Shown here piece after piece: positions 41,433 to 49,978 of a stretch of 64,000 nucleotides of DNA. The notes beneath the pieces are model-generated. The model was not told the origin of the DNA, ran no database searches, and saw nothing but the letters and a program-made list of their open reading frames with translations. The translations under genes and the position numbers were made by a program. Source of the stretch: Clostridia bacterium (GTDB lineage: Bacteria > Bacillota > Clostridia > Christensenellales > Aristaeellaceae); assembly GCA_017937655.1 (NCBI GenBank), contig JAGBDE010000050.1, positions 1-64,000 of the forward strand, written 5' to 3'. Position 1 is the stretch's first letter; each line of letters begins with the position of its first letter.

Positions 41433-42320
41433 ATGCACAACCTTTCCCTGATCCACCTCCGGGACGTGACCCGGGCGGTCAAAGAGCTTTGCATCGAGGC
41501 CTGCACCCACCTTCCGGGGCAGGTCTGTTCTTTGCTGGAAAAAGCCCGGCAGGAGGAACCCTTCCCTCCGGCCCGGGAAACCCTGGAGCTGATCTGCCGC
41601 AATGCAAAGATTGCCGCAGAGACCGGCATTCCCATCTGCCAGGACACGGGCATGGCGGTGGTGTTCGCCTACCTGGGCCAGGACGTGCACCTGACCGGCG
41701 GCCTTTTGGAGGACGCGGTGAACGAGGGCGTGCGCCAAGGCTACACCGAGGGCTATCTGCGCAAATCCGTGGTGGGCGACCCTGTGCGCCGGGGCAACAC
41801 CGGCGACAACACCCCCGCCATTCTGCATATCCGCATTGTGCCGGGAAATCAGCTGCGGCTGGTGGTATCGCCCAAGGGCTTTGGCAGCGAGAACATGAGC
41901 CGTGTGGCCATGCTGGCCCCTGCCCAGGGGCTGGAGGGCGTGAAGCAGTTTGTGCTGGACGCCGTCAAACAGGCCGGCTCCAACCCCTGCCCGCCCATGA
42001 TGCTGGGCGTGGGCATCGGCGGGGACTTTGAGCAGGTGGCCACCCTGGCCAAGGAAGCGCTGGTGTTTTCCCAGCCTCATCCAGATCCCTGGTACCGGGC
42101 CCTGGAAAAGGAACTGCTGGACAGCGTGAACCGGCTGGGCATCGGCCCACAGGGCTTCGGCGGACAGACCACCGCCCTGAGCCTGCATATCCGCACCGCG
42201 CCCACCCACATCGCCGGGCTGCCGGTGGCGGTGAACGTGGGCTGTCATGTAACCCGCCATGCGGAGCGGGTGCTGACCGGTCAGCCCTGCACCCTTGCAG
42301 CAAAGGAGGGAAACAGATGA
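41433..42320 (+). CDS. Fumarate hydratase, class I, alpha subunit
   Basis: The alpha subunit of two-subunit [4Fe-4S] fumarase (or the related L-tartrate dehydratase), 295 residues. Motifs seen are PICQDTGMAVVF, GNTGDNTPA, PKGFGSENMS, and later NPCPPMMLGVGIGG, which supply cluster cysteines and substrate contacts. AAGGAG lies 8 bases before the ATG at 41433; the longer frame from 41403 lacks support. The beta-subunit gene overlaps by 4 bp. The enzyme hydrates fumarate to malate. Confidence 0.88.
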   Translation: MHNLSLIHLRDVTRAVKELCIEACTHLPGQVCSLLEKARQEEPFPPARETLELICRNAKIAAETGIPICQDTGMAVVFAYLGQDVHLTGGLLEDAVNEGVRQGYTEGYLRKSVVGDPVRRGNTGDNTPAILHIRIVPGNQLRLVVSPKGFGSENMSRVAMLAPAQGLEGVKQFVLDAVKQAGSNPCPPMMLGVGIGGDFEQVATLAKEALVFSQPHPDPWYRALEKELLDSVNRLGIGPQGFGGQTTALSLHIRTAPTHIAGLPVAVNVGCHVTRHAERVLTGQPCTLAAKEGNR

Positions 42321-42877
42321 TCCGTCTCACTGCCCCCATTGCCCGGGAGGAACTGCTGAAACTGCATGCCGGCGACCGGGTCAGCCTGAGCGGGGTAATC
42401 TACACCGCCCGGGACGCGGCCCACGGTAGGCTTTGCGCCGCCCTTGACCGGGGCGAGGCTCTTCCTGTGAATCTATGCAACCAGGTGATTTTTTATGCAG
42501 GCCCCACACCGGCCCCGGAGGGGAAACCTGTTGGAGCTATTGGCCCCACCACTTCCGTGCGAATGGATGCATATACACCGAAACTTCTTCGCTACGGGGT
42601 CAGCGGGCTGATCGGCAAGGGGGACAGAACCCCCGCCGTCTGCGACGCTTTGCAGGAATGCGGCGCGGTGTATTTTGCGGCCATTGGCGGCTGCGCCGCG
42701 TATATGAGCGCATGCATCCAAAGCTGCGACGTGGTGGCCTATGACGACCTGGGCACGGAAAGTATCAAGCGGCTTGTGGTGAAGGATCTGCCGTTGACCG
42801 TGGCCTGCGACGCCCATGGCGGCAACGCCTACCGGGACGGCATGAACGCCTATCTGGAAACGAGCCGAAAGGACTAA
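42317..42877 (+). CDS. Fumarate hydratase, class I, beta subunit
   Basis: The 186-residue beta subunit. It shows the family segments LHAGDRVSLSGVIYTARDAAH, IGPTTSVRMD and IGKGDRTPAVCDAL, and GGCAAYMS. It overlaps the alpha subunit by 4 bp, so the subunits are coupled. Tartrate dehydratase remains an alternative because both enzymes share these features. An imperfect hairpin plus T-tract follows the stop. Confidence 0.88.
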   Translation: MIRLTAPIAREELLKLHAGDRVSLSGVIYTARDAAHGRLCAALDRGEALPVNLCNQVIFYAGPTPAPEGKPVGAIGPTTSVRMDAYTPKLLRYGVSGLIGKGDRTPAVCDALQECGAVYFAAIGGCAAYMSACIQSCDVVAYDDLGTESIKRLVVKDLPLTVACDAHGGNAYRDGMNAYLETSRKD

Positions 42878-42897
42878 AAACAGCCAAAAAACATTTT

Positions 42898-42949
42898 GGG
42901 ATGGAAAGCGTGAAAGCCAATCAAGGAAACACTTTCCGCCCTTTTTGTT
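42898..42949 (+). terminator. Possible terminator after the fumarase genes
   Basis: GGAAAG and TG on the left pair with CACTTTCC on the right across a small bulge, outer GG with CC; CTTTTTGTTTTT follows. Confidence 0.5.
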
Positions 42950-43002
42950 TTTCGTTTTTGCAGAAAAAAACCAAAAACTTTGAATATTTATGCAAAAACC
43001 TA

Positions 43003-43031
43003 TTGACAGGATGAATATACGGCGGTATACT
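43003..43031 (+). promoter_or_regulatory. Sigma-A promoter of the amino-acid importer
   Basis: TTGACA and TATACT are separated by 17 bases, about 60 bases before the start codon. Confidence 0.85.
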
Positions 43032-43090
43032 ATGCACGTTCCCAAGGAAACCCACTCACTCAGTTATCAATTTTCAAGGAGGATATAACC

Positions 43091-43876
43091 ATGAAGAAGT
43101 TTGTTGCTCTGTTCGCCGCTCTGGTTCTGGCCCTGTCCATGACCGCTGCTCTGGCTGAAGAACCCGTGATCATCGTTGCTACCAACCCCGAGTATCCCCC
43201 CTTCGAGTACGTGGAAGGCGACGCCATCGTTGGCTATGACATCGACCTGTTCGCCGCCATCGCCGAGAAGGCTGGCATCAATTATGAAATCAAGTCCATG
43301 GACTTTGACGCCGTGACCAGCGCCGTTGCTGCCGACGAAAACACCATCGGCCTGTCCGGTATCTCCATCACCGAAGAACGCAAGCTGAACGTCAACTTCA
43401 CCGACGGCTACATCAACGCCGGTCTGATCGTGATCGTGAAGGCTGACAGCGGCTACACCACCACCGACGACCTGAAGGGCAAGCTGATCGGCGTGCAGCT
43501 GGGCACCACCAGCGACTTCGCTGCCGAGGAAATCACCGGCCCCGAAAACGTCATGCAGTACAAGACCTTCCTCAACGCCGTTATGGATCTGCAGGGCAAC
43601 AAGATTGACGCCGTCATCATTGACAAGCCCGTTGGCCAGGCCATCATGGCTTCCCTGAACGACCCCGAACTGATCATGGTTGACATGGGCCTGCAGGCTG
43701 ACTGGTATGGCATCGAAGTCAACAAGAACAACGTGGAACTGCTGGACAAGTTCAACGTTGCCCTGGACGAGCTGGAAGCTGAAGGCTTCATGGATCAGCT
43801 GGCCCTGAAGTACTTCGGCGGCGGCGCTGAAGAAGCTGCTGACGAAGCCGCTGTGGAAGAAGTTCCCGCCGAATAA
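43091..43876 (+). CDS. Polar amino-acid ABC transporter, substrate-binding protein
   Basis: A 261-residue family 3 solute-binding protein. The signal peptide is FVALFAALVLALSMTAALA with a cut before EEP. The mature start VATNPEYPPFEYVEGDAIVGYDIDL is the classic binding-site region, and DAVIIDKPVG lies in the second lobe. There is no lipobox cysteine, which is unusual for a Gram-positive binding protein; the C-terminus is an acidic Ala/Glu tail instead. AAGGAGG lies 8 bases before the ATG. A perfect 12 bp hairpin separates it from the permease gene, consistent with higher expression of the binding protein. Confidence 0.92.
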   Translation: MKKFVALFAALVLALSMTAALAEEPVIIVATNPEYPPFEYVEGDAIVGYDIDLFAAIAEKAGINYEIKSMDFDAVTSAVAADENTIGLSGISITEERKLNVNFTDGYINAGLIVIVKADSGYTTTDDLKGKLIGVQLGTTSDFAAEEITGPENVMQYKTFLNAVMDLQGNKIDAVIIDKPVGQAIMASLNDPELIMVDMGLQADWYGIEVNKNNVELLDKFNVALDELEAEGFMDQLALKYFGGGAEEAADEAAVEEVPAE

Positions 43877-43901
43877 TCCCGGAAAAGCGTTCGCTTAACC
43901 C

Positions 43902-43929
43902 GCCGTAGAGGGCACGCGCCCTCTACGGC
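43902..43929 (+). promoter_or_regulatory. Intercistronic hairpin between binding protein and permease
   Basis: GCCGTAGAGGGC and GCCCTCTACGGC pair over 12 bp around an ACGC loop. No T-tract follows, so it more likely stabilises the upstream mRNA or partly limits read-through. Confidence 0.65.
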
Positions 43930-43968
43930 ATTTGTGCCATATGAACAACCATCTGGAGGGAAAATCCA

Positions 43969-44787
43969 TTGAGCGCCGCAGTTGAAACCGTATCCATCTT
44001 TGAGCAGTGGTGGCTGGCCATAGAGCCCGCCGTGCAGGCCAATACGCTCAATTTCTGGCAGACCATCTACAAGGAAATCTACCTCAACGTTATCAAGGAC
44101 GACCGCTGGCTCCAGTACCTGAAGGGCCTGGGCGTCACGCTGGAAGTATCCTTCTTTGCCATCCTGGTGGGCCTGCTGCTGGGCACCGTGCTGGCCATCC
44201 TGCGCCTGCCCCAGGTGCAGAACGTGTCCGCCCGGGGAAAGGGCTTTTTTGCCCAGCTGGGCGCGGGCGTAGTGAAGCTGCTTTCCAAATTCGCCGGCGG
44301 ATACATCAACCTGATCCGCGGCACGCCGCTGCTTCTGCAGGTGCTGATCATCAACTTCGGCATCTTCGGCTCCATCCGCATTGATAAAGTCATCATCGGC
44401 GTCATTGCCTGCGGCCTGAACAGCGCGGCCTACGTGGCGGAAATCGTCCGCGGCGGCATCATGTCCGTGGAAAAGGGCCAGACAGAAGCCGGCCGCAGCC
44501 TGGGCCTTTCCAGCTTCAGCACCATGATCTACATCATCCTGCCCCAGGCTGCCAAGTCCGCCCTGCCCGCCATGTGCAACGAGTTCATCTCCCTCATCAA
44601 AGAGACCTCCATTCTGTCCTACATCGCCCTGACCGAGCTGACCAAGGCGGGCGACTACATCCGTTCCCGTACGTATTCCGCATTTACGCCGTACATCGTC
44701 TCCGGTATTCTTTACCTGGCGGTGGTGCTGACCCTGACCTGGGCCATCGGCAAGCTGGAAAGGAGGCTGCGCAACAGTGACCACTGA
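43969..44787 (+). CDS. Polar amino-acid ABC transporter, permease
   Basis: A 272-residue HisM-type permease with five or so helices and the conserved ABC-contact region ([21 protein letters not shown]) and [11 protein letters not shown]. The start is TTG at 43969, with GGAGGG eight bases before it. An N-terminal extension of about 50 residues precedes the first helix. It overlaps the ATPase gene by 11 bp. It forms the membrane channel with the binding protein and ATPase genes on either side. Confidence 0.92.
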   Translation: MSAAVETVSIFEQWWLAIEPAVQANTLNFWQTIYKEIYLNVIKDDRWLQYLKGLGVTLEVSFFAILVGLLLGTVLAILRLPQVQNVSARGKGFFAQLGAGVVKLLSKFAGGYINLIRGTPLLLQVLIINFGIFGSIRIDKVIIGVIACGLNSAAYVAEIVRGGIMSVEKGQTEAGRSLGLSSFSTMIYIILPQAAKSALPAMCNEFISLIKETSILSYIALTELTKAGDYIRSRTYSAFTPYIVSGILYLAVVLTLTWAIGKLERRLRNSDH

Positions 44788-45523
44788 TACCATTATTTCC
44801 GTAAAAGGCCTGCAAAAGCATTTTGACGACGGCAAGCTCAAGGCCCTCCAGGGCGTTGACGCCGATATCCGGCGGGGCGAAGTGGTGGTTGTGATCGGCC
44901 CCAGCGGCAGCGGCAAATCCACCTTCCTGCGCTGCCTGAACCTGCTGGAGACTCCCTCCGCCGGCACCGTGAGCGTGGAGGGCGTGGACATCACCGACCC
45001 CAAGGTGAACATCAACCGTCACCGGGAAAAGATGGGCATGGTGTTCCAGCACTTCAACCTGTTCCCCCACATGACCATCCTGCGCAACATGACCCTGGCC
45101 CCCATGAAGCTGCTGAAGAAATCCAAGGCCGAGGCCGAGCAAAAGGCCATGGAGCTGCTCAAGCGCGTGGGCCTGGCGGAGCGTGCCAACGCCTACCCCA
45201 GCCAGCTGTCCGGCGGCCAGACGCAGCGCATTGCCATCGTCCGGGCCCTGTGCATGGAGCCCCAGGTCATGCTCTTTGACGAGCCCACCTCCGCCCTTGA
45301 CCCGGAAATGGTCGGCGAGGTTCTGGACGTCATGAAGCAGCTGGCCCACGAAGGCATGACCATGGTGGTGGTCACCCACGAGATGGGCTTTGCCCGCGAG
45401 GTGGCCGACCGGGTGCTCTTCATGGACGAAGGCAAGATTGTGGAAGAGGGCACCCCCCAGCAGATTTTCGAAAACCCCCAGCATCCCCGCACCCAGGACT
45501 TCCTGGCCAAGGTGCTGGTGTAA
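44777..45523 (+). CDS. Polar amino-acid ABC transporter, ATP-binding protein
   Basis: A 248-residue GlnQ-type ATPase: Walker A GPSGSGKS, signature LSGGQTQR, Walker [14 protein letters not shown], and the H-loop in VVVTHEMGF. The start is GTG at 44777, with AGGAGG ten bases upstream, inside the end of the permease gene. Together with the two upstream genes it makes a complete importer for a polar amino acid; specificity cannot be read from these motifs. Confidence 0.95.
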   Translation: MTTDTIISVKGLQKHFDDGKLKALQGVDADIRRGEVVVVIGPSGSGKSTFLRCLNLLETPSAGTVSVEGVDITDPKVNINRHREKMGMVFQHFNLFPHMTILRNMTLAPMKLLKKSKAEAEQKAMELLKRVGLAERANAYPSQLSGGQTQRIAIVRALCMEPQVMLFDEPTSALDPEMVGEVLDVMKQLAHEGMTMVVVTHEMGFAREVADRVLFMDEGKIVEEGTPQQIFENPQHPRTQDFLAKVLV

Positions 45524-45530
45524 CAGGTAA

Positions 45531-45560
45531 ACAAAAAAACCCCTGCGGGGGTTTTTTTGT
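45531..45560 (+). terminator. Strong intrinsic terminator of the importer operon
   Basis: AAAAAAACCCC pairs with GGGGTTTTTTT around a TGCG loop. Confidence 0.92.
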
Positions 45561-45578
45561 TCTTATTCTGCCTTACAC

Positions 45579-45607
45579 TTGACCCACCGCATGGATTCCG
45601 CTAAAAT
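45579..45607 (+). promoter_or_regulatory. Promoter of galM and the DUF2804 gene
   Basis: TTGACC and TAAAAT are separated by 17 bases. Confidence 0.7.
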
Positions 45608-45617
45608 AAAAGGTAAT

Positions 45618-45635
45618 ATGGAAATTTGTTTCCAT
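45618..45635 (+). promoter_or_regulatory. Inverted repeat, candidate operator
   Basis: ATGGAAA and TTTCCAT flank four bases, about 15-20 bases after the predicted transcription start. Position and symmetry suit a repressor site. No regulator gene is adjacent. Confidence 0.5.
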
Positions 45636-45668
45636 TTTGGACTGATTTTTTGCGAGGAGGGCATTCTC

Positions 45669-46727
45669 ATGAGCATTACCAAGCGTTACTTTGACACCAC
45701 CAAGGACGGCAAAAAGGTAACTGAATACACCCTGACCAATGCCAGCGGCGCCAGCGTGAGCATCATTGACTTCGGCGGCACTGTGACCAACATCGTTGTG
45801 CCGGATAAGGACGGCAAGCTGGCCGACGTCAACCTGGGCTTCGATAACGTGGACACCTACGATAACAAGGGCGGCAGCATGGGCGCGGTCATCGGCCGCG
45901 TGGGCAACCGCATCGCGGGCGCCAGCTTTGAGCTGGACGGCGAGACCTACAACCTGGGCAAGAACGATGGCGAGAACAATCTCCACGGCGGCCCCAACGG
46001 CTTCAACGTGTGCATGTTCAAGGCCAAGACCATCAAGGAAAAGGGCAAGGACACCCTGCGCCTGAGCCTGACCAGCCCCGATGGCGACCAGGGCTTCCCC
46101 GGCAAGCTGAACCTGGTGGTGGATTACAGCTGGAATGACGATTGCGAGCTGGGCATCCACTATCTGGCCCTGACCGATAAGACCACCCTGTGCAACCTGA
46201 CCAACCACGCCTACTTCAACCTGGACGGCCATGACGCGGGCGATGTGAAGGACCTGACCCTGCAGATCTTTGCGGACAGCATCACCGAAGCAGGCCCCGG
46301 CCTGATCCCCACCGGCAAGCTGGTGCCCCAGACTGAGGTTGTGTATAACTTCACCGAAGACACCCGCCTGGGCGATGTGCTGGACAAGACCGAGTCCGAT
46401 CCCGATATGGCTGCTGCCGGCGGCGTGGACTTCAACTATGCCGCGGGCCGCGATAAGGAGCATAAGCTCATCGCCACCCTGCGCTCCCCCAAGACCGGCC
46501 GCCGTATGGACGTCTACACCGACCAGCCCGGCGTGCAGTGCTACACCGGCCAGGGCCTGAACCACACCGGCAAGGGCGGCGTGCACTATGGCAAGTATGC
46601 AGGCGTGTGCCTGGAAACCCAGCATTATCCGGACGCCATCCATCAGCCCCATTTTGAGAGCTACGTGCTGCGTCCCCAGGACACTTACGACACCTACACC
46701 ATCTACAAGTTCAGCGTAGAAGCCTGA
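45669..46727 (+). CDS. galM: Aldose 1-epimerase (galactose mutarotase)
   Basis: GalM interconverts the alpha and beta anomers of hexoses. The 352-residue protein shows the family's catalytic regions: NNLHGGPNGF, NHAYFNLDGHDAGD, and the glutamate in CLETQHYPDAIHQP. GGAGGG lies before the ATG at 45669. It has its own promoter with an inverted repeat downstream, and a DUF2804 gene follows after 15 bp, probably co-transcribed. Confidence 0.93.
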   Translation: MSITKRYFDTTKDGKKVTEYTLTNASGASVSIIDFGGTVTNIVVPDKDGKLADVNLGFDNVDTYDNKGGSMGAVIGRVGNRIAGASFELDGETYNLGKNDGENNLHGGPNGFNVCMFKAKTIKEKGKDTLRLSLTSPDGDQGFPGKLNLVVDYSWNDDCELGIHYLALTDKTTLCNLTNHAYFNLDGHDAGDVKDLTLQIFADSITEAGPGLIPTGKLVPQTEVVYNFTEDTRLGDVLDKTESDPDMAAAGGVDFNYAAGRDKEHKLIATLRSPKTGRRMDVYTDQPGVQCYTGQGLNHTGKGGVHYGKYAGVCLETQHYPDAIHQPHFESYVLRPQDTYDTYTIYKFSVEA

Positions 46728-46742
46728 TAAGGAGGCGTTCTT

Positions 46743-47777
46743 ATGGCAGAGCAGTTCCGTATGTCGGAAGGCCCTTTGCTGAATGAAAAGGGCAGCCTGG
46801 CGGAAAAAGGCTACCAGACCTACCTGAGCCGCACCTACGACCGCAGCCAGGTCAAGGCCGCCAAATTCCGCATCAAGGAATGGGACTATTATTGCATTTG
46901 TTCCCCGGAAGCGGTGCTGGCTCTTACCATTGCCGATAACGGTTACATGGGCCTGGACAGCATCACGCTGCTCAACATCGGCGAGAAGTGGCAGTACACC
47001 AACAGCCCCATGCGGCTGTTCCCCATGGGCAAAACCGGCCTGCCTGCCACCAGCCTTCAGGGCGACGTGAAGGTGGAGGGCAAGGGCTACAGCCTTTCCT
47101 TCCAGAACGACGGCAAGGTGCGAACCCTCACCGCCCATATGGACAATTTCGCCAAGGGCCAGCCCATCGACGCGAAAATCGTCCTGACGGATGTGCCGGA
47201 AGATTCCATGGTCATCGCCACGCCCTTCCCCGGCGATGACAAGGCCTTCTACTATAACCAGAAGATCAACTGCCTGAAGGCAGAGGGCCAGGTCGCCTTT
47301 GACGGAAAGACCTACCTGTTCCAGCCCGAGGATTCCATGGGCGTGCTGGACTGGGGCCGCGGCGTGTGGACCTACAGCAATACCTGGTATTGGTCCAGCC
47401 TTTCCGGCAGGATCGACGGCGTGCCCTTTGGCTTCAACCTGGGCTATGGCTTTGGCGACACATCTGCCGCCAGTGAGAATATGCTGTTCCTGGACGGCAA
47501 AGCCTACAAACTGGATCGGGTCGCCTTTGATATCCCCAAGACCGCCGATGGCAAGGACGATTTCTACGCCACCTGGAAAATCACGGATAACAAGGGCGAG
47601 CTGGATCTGACCTTTACCCCCGTGCTGGACCGTGCCAGCTGCACCTCCGTGGTGGTCATCGAAAGCGACCAGCACCAGGTGTTTGGCTACTTCGACGGCG
47701 TCGCCCGCTTTGACGGCAGGGAGCTGAAGCTGGAGAAGATGTTCGGCTTTGCGGAGAAGGTCAAAAACCGCTGGTAA
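46743..47777 (+). CDS. DUF2804 family protein
   Basis: A 344-residue protein with the DUF2804 features: an N-terminal EGPLLNEKGSLAEKGY segment, KEWDYYCICSPEAVLALTIAD, and the Trp/Tyr-rich SMGVLDWGRGVWTYSNTWYW. The domain is beta-rich and resembles lipocalin-like carotenoid 1,2-hydratase (CrtC) folds in overall style. Function is unknown. AAGGAGG precedes the ATG. It follows galM closely, so a role in sugar or lipid chemistry is possible, but this is context only. Confidence 0.85.
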   Translation: MAEQFRMSEGPLLNEKGSLAEKGYQTYLSRTYDRSQVKAAKFRIKEWDYYCICSPEAVLALTIADNGYMGLDSITLLNIGEKWQYTNSPMRLFPMGKTGLPATSLQGDVKVEGKGYSLSFQNDGKVRTLTAHMDNFAKGQPIDAKIVLTDVPEDSMVIATPFPGDDKAFYYNQKINCLKAEGQVAFDGKTYLFQPEDSMGVLDWGRGVWTYSNTWYWSSLSGRIDGVPFGFNLGYGFGDTSAASENMLFLDGKAYKLDRVAFDIPKTADGKDDFYATWKITDNKGELDLTFTPVLDRASCTSVVVIESDQHQVFGYFDGVARFDGRELKLEKMFGFAEKVKNRW

Positions 47778-47796
47778 GCGGTCAATTCACTTGAAA

Positions 47797-47853
47797 GCGC
47801 CCGCTGGGTCCATCGGCCCATGGCGCACGGGAGCCCGGGCGGTATCTCCGCCC
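47797..47853 (+). promoter_or_regulatory. Hairpin pair upstream of asd
   Basis: A nested hairpin (GCGCC/GGCGC outside, TGGG/CCCA inside) at 47797-47826 and GGGCGG/CCGCCC at 47837-47853. A TACAAT -10-like element follows at 47864-47869 but has no clear -35. No known lysine-riboswitch motif was seen. Confidence 0.35.
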
Positions 47854-47911
47854 CGCTCCCCATTACAATAACCTTCCCTGTCCAAGGGGGCAGGGGGAAA
47901 AGAGGATCGTT

Positions 47912-49003
47912 ATGGAAAAGTATCGTGTTGGTATTATTGGTGCAACGGGTATGGTGGGCCAGCGCTTTGCGCTGCTGCTGTGCAACCATCCCTGGTTTGA
48001 GGTGACCTGCCTGGCCGCCAGCGCACGCAGCGCCGGCAAGACCTATCAGGAAGCCGTGGAAGGCCGCTGGGCTTTTGCGGATAAGCAGATTCCCGAGAAC
48101 ATCGCCAAGCTGCCCGTGGTTGACGCCGCTGAGGTGGAAACCGTGGCGGGGCAGGTGGACTTCGTGTTCTGCGCCGTGGATATGAAGAAGGACGAGATCA
48201 AGGCCCTGGAAGAAGCTTATGCCAAGACCGAGACCCCCGTCATCTCCAACAACAGCGCCAACCGCCACACCACCGACGTTCCCATGCTGATCCCCGAGAT
48301 CAACGGCGACCATGCCAAGATCATCGAAGCCCAGCGGAAGCGCCTGGGCACCAAGGTCGGCTTCATCGCCGTGAAGCCCAACTGCTCCATCCAGAGCTAC
48401 GTGCCCGCCCTGTGGGCCCTGAAGGAGTTCGAGCCTGAGCTGGTCAACGTGTGCACCTACCAGGCCATCAGCGGCGCCGGCAAGACCTTCGAGCGCTGGC
48501 CCGAAATGGTGGACAATGTGATCCCCTACATCGGCGGCGAGGACGAGAAGAGCGAGAAAGAGCCCCTCAAAATTTTCGGCAAGGTAGAGGGCGACGCCAT
48601 CGTGGACAGCACTCTGCCCAAGATCAGCGCCCAGTGCCTCCGCGTTGCCTGCTCCGACGGCCACATGGCTGCCGTGGGCGTGAAGTTTGGCAAGAAGCCC
48701 ACCCAGGAAGAAATTCTGGATCGCTGGGCAAATGCCAAACCCGCCACCGAGGGCCTGGGCCTTCCCTCCAGCCCCGAAAAGTTCCTGACCTACTTCGAGG
48801 ATCCCGCCCGTCCCCAGACCAAGCTGGATCGCGATAACTACGGCGGCATGGGCATTTCCATCGGCCGTCTCCGGGAAGACCCCATCTTTGACTACAAGTT
48901 CGTCTGCCTGAGCCACAACACCCTGCGTGGCGCTGCCGGCGGCGGCGTGCTGAGCGCAGAATACCTGTGCAAGATGGGCTACATCCCCCACAAGAACGCC
49001 TGA
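47912..49003 (+). CDS. asd: Aspartate-semialdehyde dehydrogenase
   Basis: Reduces aspartyl phosphate to aspartate semialdehyde, feeding lysine, threonine and methionine. The 363-residue enzyme has the NADP-binding GIIGATGMVGQRF, the catalytic cysteine in KPNCSIQSY and SGAGKTFERWPEM. Length and motif spacing match the archaeal/fungal-type branch, which also occurs in Clostridia. It heads the asd-dapA-dapB cluster with only 14 bp to dapA. Confidence 0.95.
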   Translation: MEKYRVGIIGATGMVGQRFALLLCNHPWFEVTCLAASARSAGKTYQEAVEGRWAFADKQIPENIAKLPVVDAAEVETVAGQVDFVFCAVDMKKDEIKALEEAYAKTETPVISNNSANRHTTDVPMLIPEINGDHAKIIEAQRKRLGTKVGFIAVKPNCSIQSYVPALWALKEFEPELVNVCTYQAISGAGKTFERWPEMVDNVIPYIGGEDEKSEKEPLKIFGKVEGDAIVDSTLPKISAQCLRVACSDGHMAAVGVKFGKKPTQEEILDRWANAKPATEGLGLPSSPEKFLTYFEDPARPQTKLDRDNYGGMGISIGRLREDPIFDYKFVCLSHNTLRGAAGGGVLSAEYLCKMGYIPHKNA

Positions 49004-49017
49004 TTAGGAGGAATTTC

Positions 49018-49902
49018 ATGGCAAAGCCTTTGTTCAGAGGCGCCGCTGTTGCGCTGGTCACCCCCTTCCAAAACGGCAAGGTGGACTTTGACGCGCTGCG
49101 GAAGCTGACACAAATGCAGCTGGAGTCCGGCACCGCCGCCATCGTGGTGTGCGGCACCACCGGCGAGCCCGCCACCATGACCGACGAGGAAAAGACCCAG
49201 GTCATCCGCACGGTGGTCAGCCAGGTGAACGGAAAGATCCCGGTCATCTGCGGCACCGGCAGCAACTCCACCGCCCATGTGGTGGAAACCGAGAAGCGCT
49301 ACCGCGACCTGGGCTGCGACGCACAGCTGGTGGTGACCCCCTACTACAACAAGACCACCCAGGAGGGCCTCTACGCCCACTTCATGCACATTGCGGAAAA
49401 CACGGAGCTGCCCATCATCCTCTACAATGTGCCCAGCCGCACTGCCCTGGATCTGTCCGTTTCCACCCTGGATCGGCTGGCCCGGTGCGAGAAGTTCATC
49501 GGCCTGAAGGAAAGCAGCTACGACCTGCCTTCCGTCATGGAGAAAATCCAGGCCATCGGCGGACGGATGGCCGTGTACAGCGGCAACGACGACATGGTCT
49601 ACCCGCTGCTGAGCCTGAAGGCGGACGGCGTGATCTCCGTGGTGAGCAACCTGCTGCCCCAGGCCATGAACCAGATTTGCTTTAGCTGGTTCAGCGGCGA
49701 TTTTGAGCAGGCCCTCCAGGCACAGACCCGGGTCGTGCCCCTGGTGCGCGCCCTGTTCAGCGAGGTCAGCCCCATCCCCTGCAAGCATGCCATGGAGCTG
49801 CTGGGCCTGTGCTCCGGCGAGCTGCGCCTGCCCCTGATCCCCGCCGGTGAAAACACCCAGGCGATGCTGAAAAAGGCTCTGACCGGCCTGGGCGTCCTGT
49901 AA
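49018..49902 (+). CDS. dapA: 4-hydroxy-tetrahydrodipicolinate synthase
   Basis: Condenses pyruvate and aspartate semialdehyde. The 294-residue enzyme has the family signature VVCGTTGEPATMT, the active-site tyrosine in VTPYYNKTTQEG and the Schiff-base lysine in IGLKESSYD. AGGAGG lies 6-7 bases before the ATG. It follows asd by 14 bp. A terminator-like hairpin lies between it and dapB. Confidence 0.96.
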   Translation: MAKPLFRGAAVALVTPFQNGKVDFDALRKLTQMQLESGTAAIVVCGTTGEPATMTDEEKTQVIRTVVSQVNGKIPVICGTGSNSTAHVVETEKRYRDLGCDAQLVVTPYYNKTTQEGLYAHFMHIAENTELPIILYNVPSRTALDLSVSTLDRLARCEKFIGLKESSYDLPSVMEKIQAIGGRMAVYSGNDDMVYPLLSLKADGVISVVSNLLPQAMNQICFSWFSGDFEQALQAQTRVVPLVRALFSEVSPIPCKHAMELLGLCSGELRLPLIPAGENTQAMLKKALTGLGVL

Positions 49903-49915
49903 GAAAAACAAAGCG

Positions 49916-49954
49916 GGGGAGCCGCCTGCCAGCAGCAGATCGGCTCCCCTTTTT
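49916..49954 (+). terminator. Terminator-like hairpin between dapA and dapB
   Basis: GGGGAGCCG pairs with CGGCTCCCC, followed by TTTTT. The dapB ribosome-binding site starts only about 9 bases after the T-tract, so read-through or attenuation is implied. Confidence 0.8.
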
Positions 49955-49978
49955 CCGTACATAAAGGAGGTACATCCT

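Noticed and set aside
47778..47911. Lysine riboswitch upstream of asd
   Set aside because: Only 134 bp are available and the conserved lysine-riboswitch core is not visible; just two GC hairpins.
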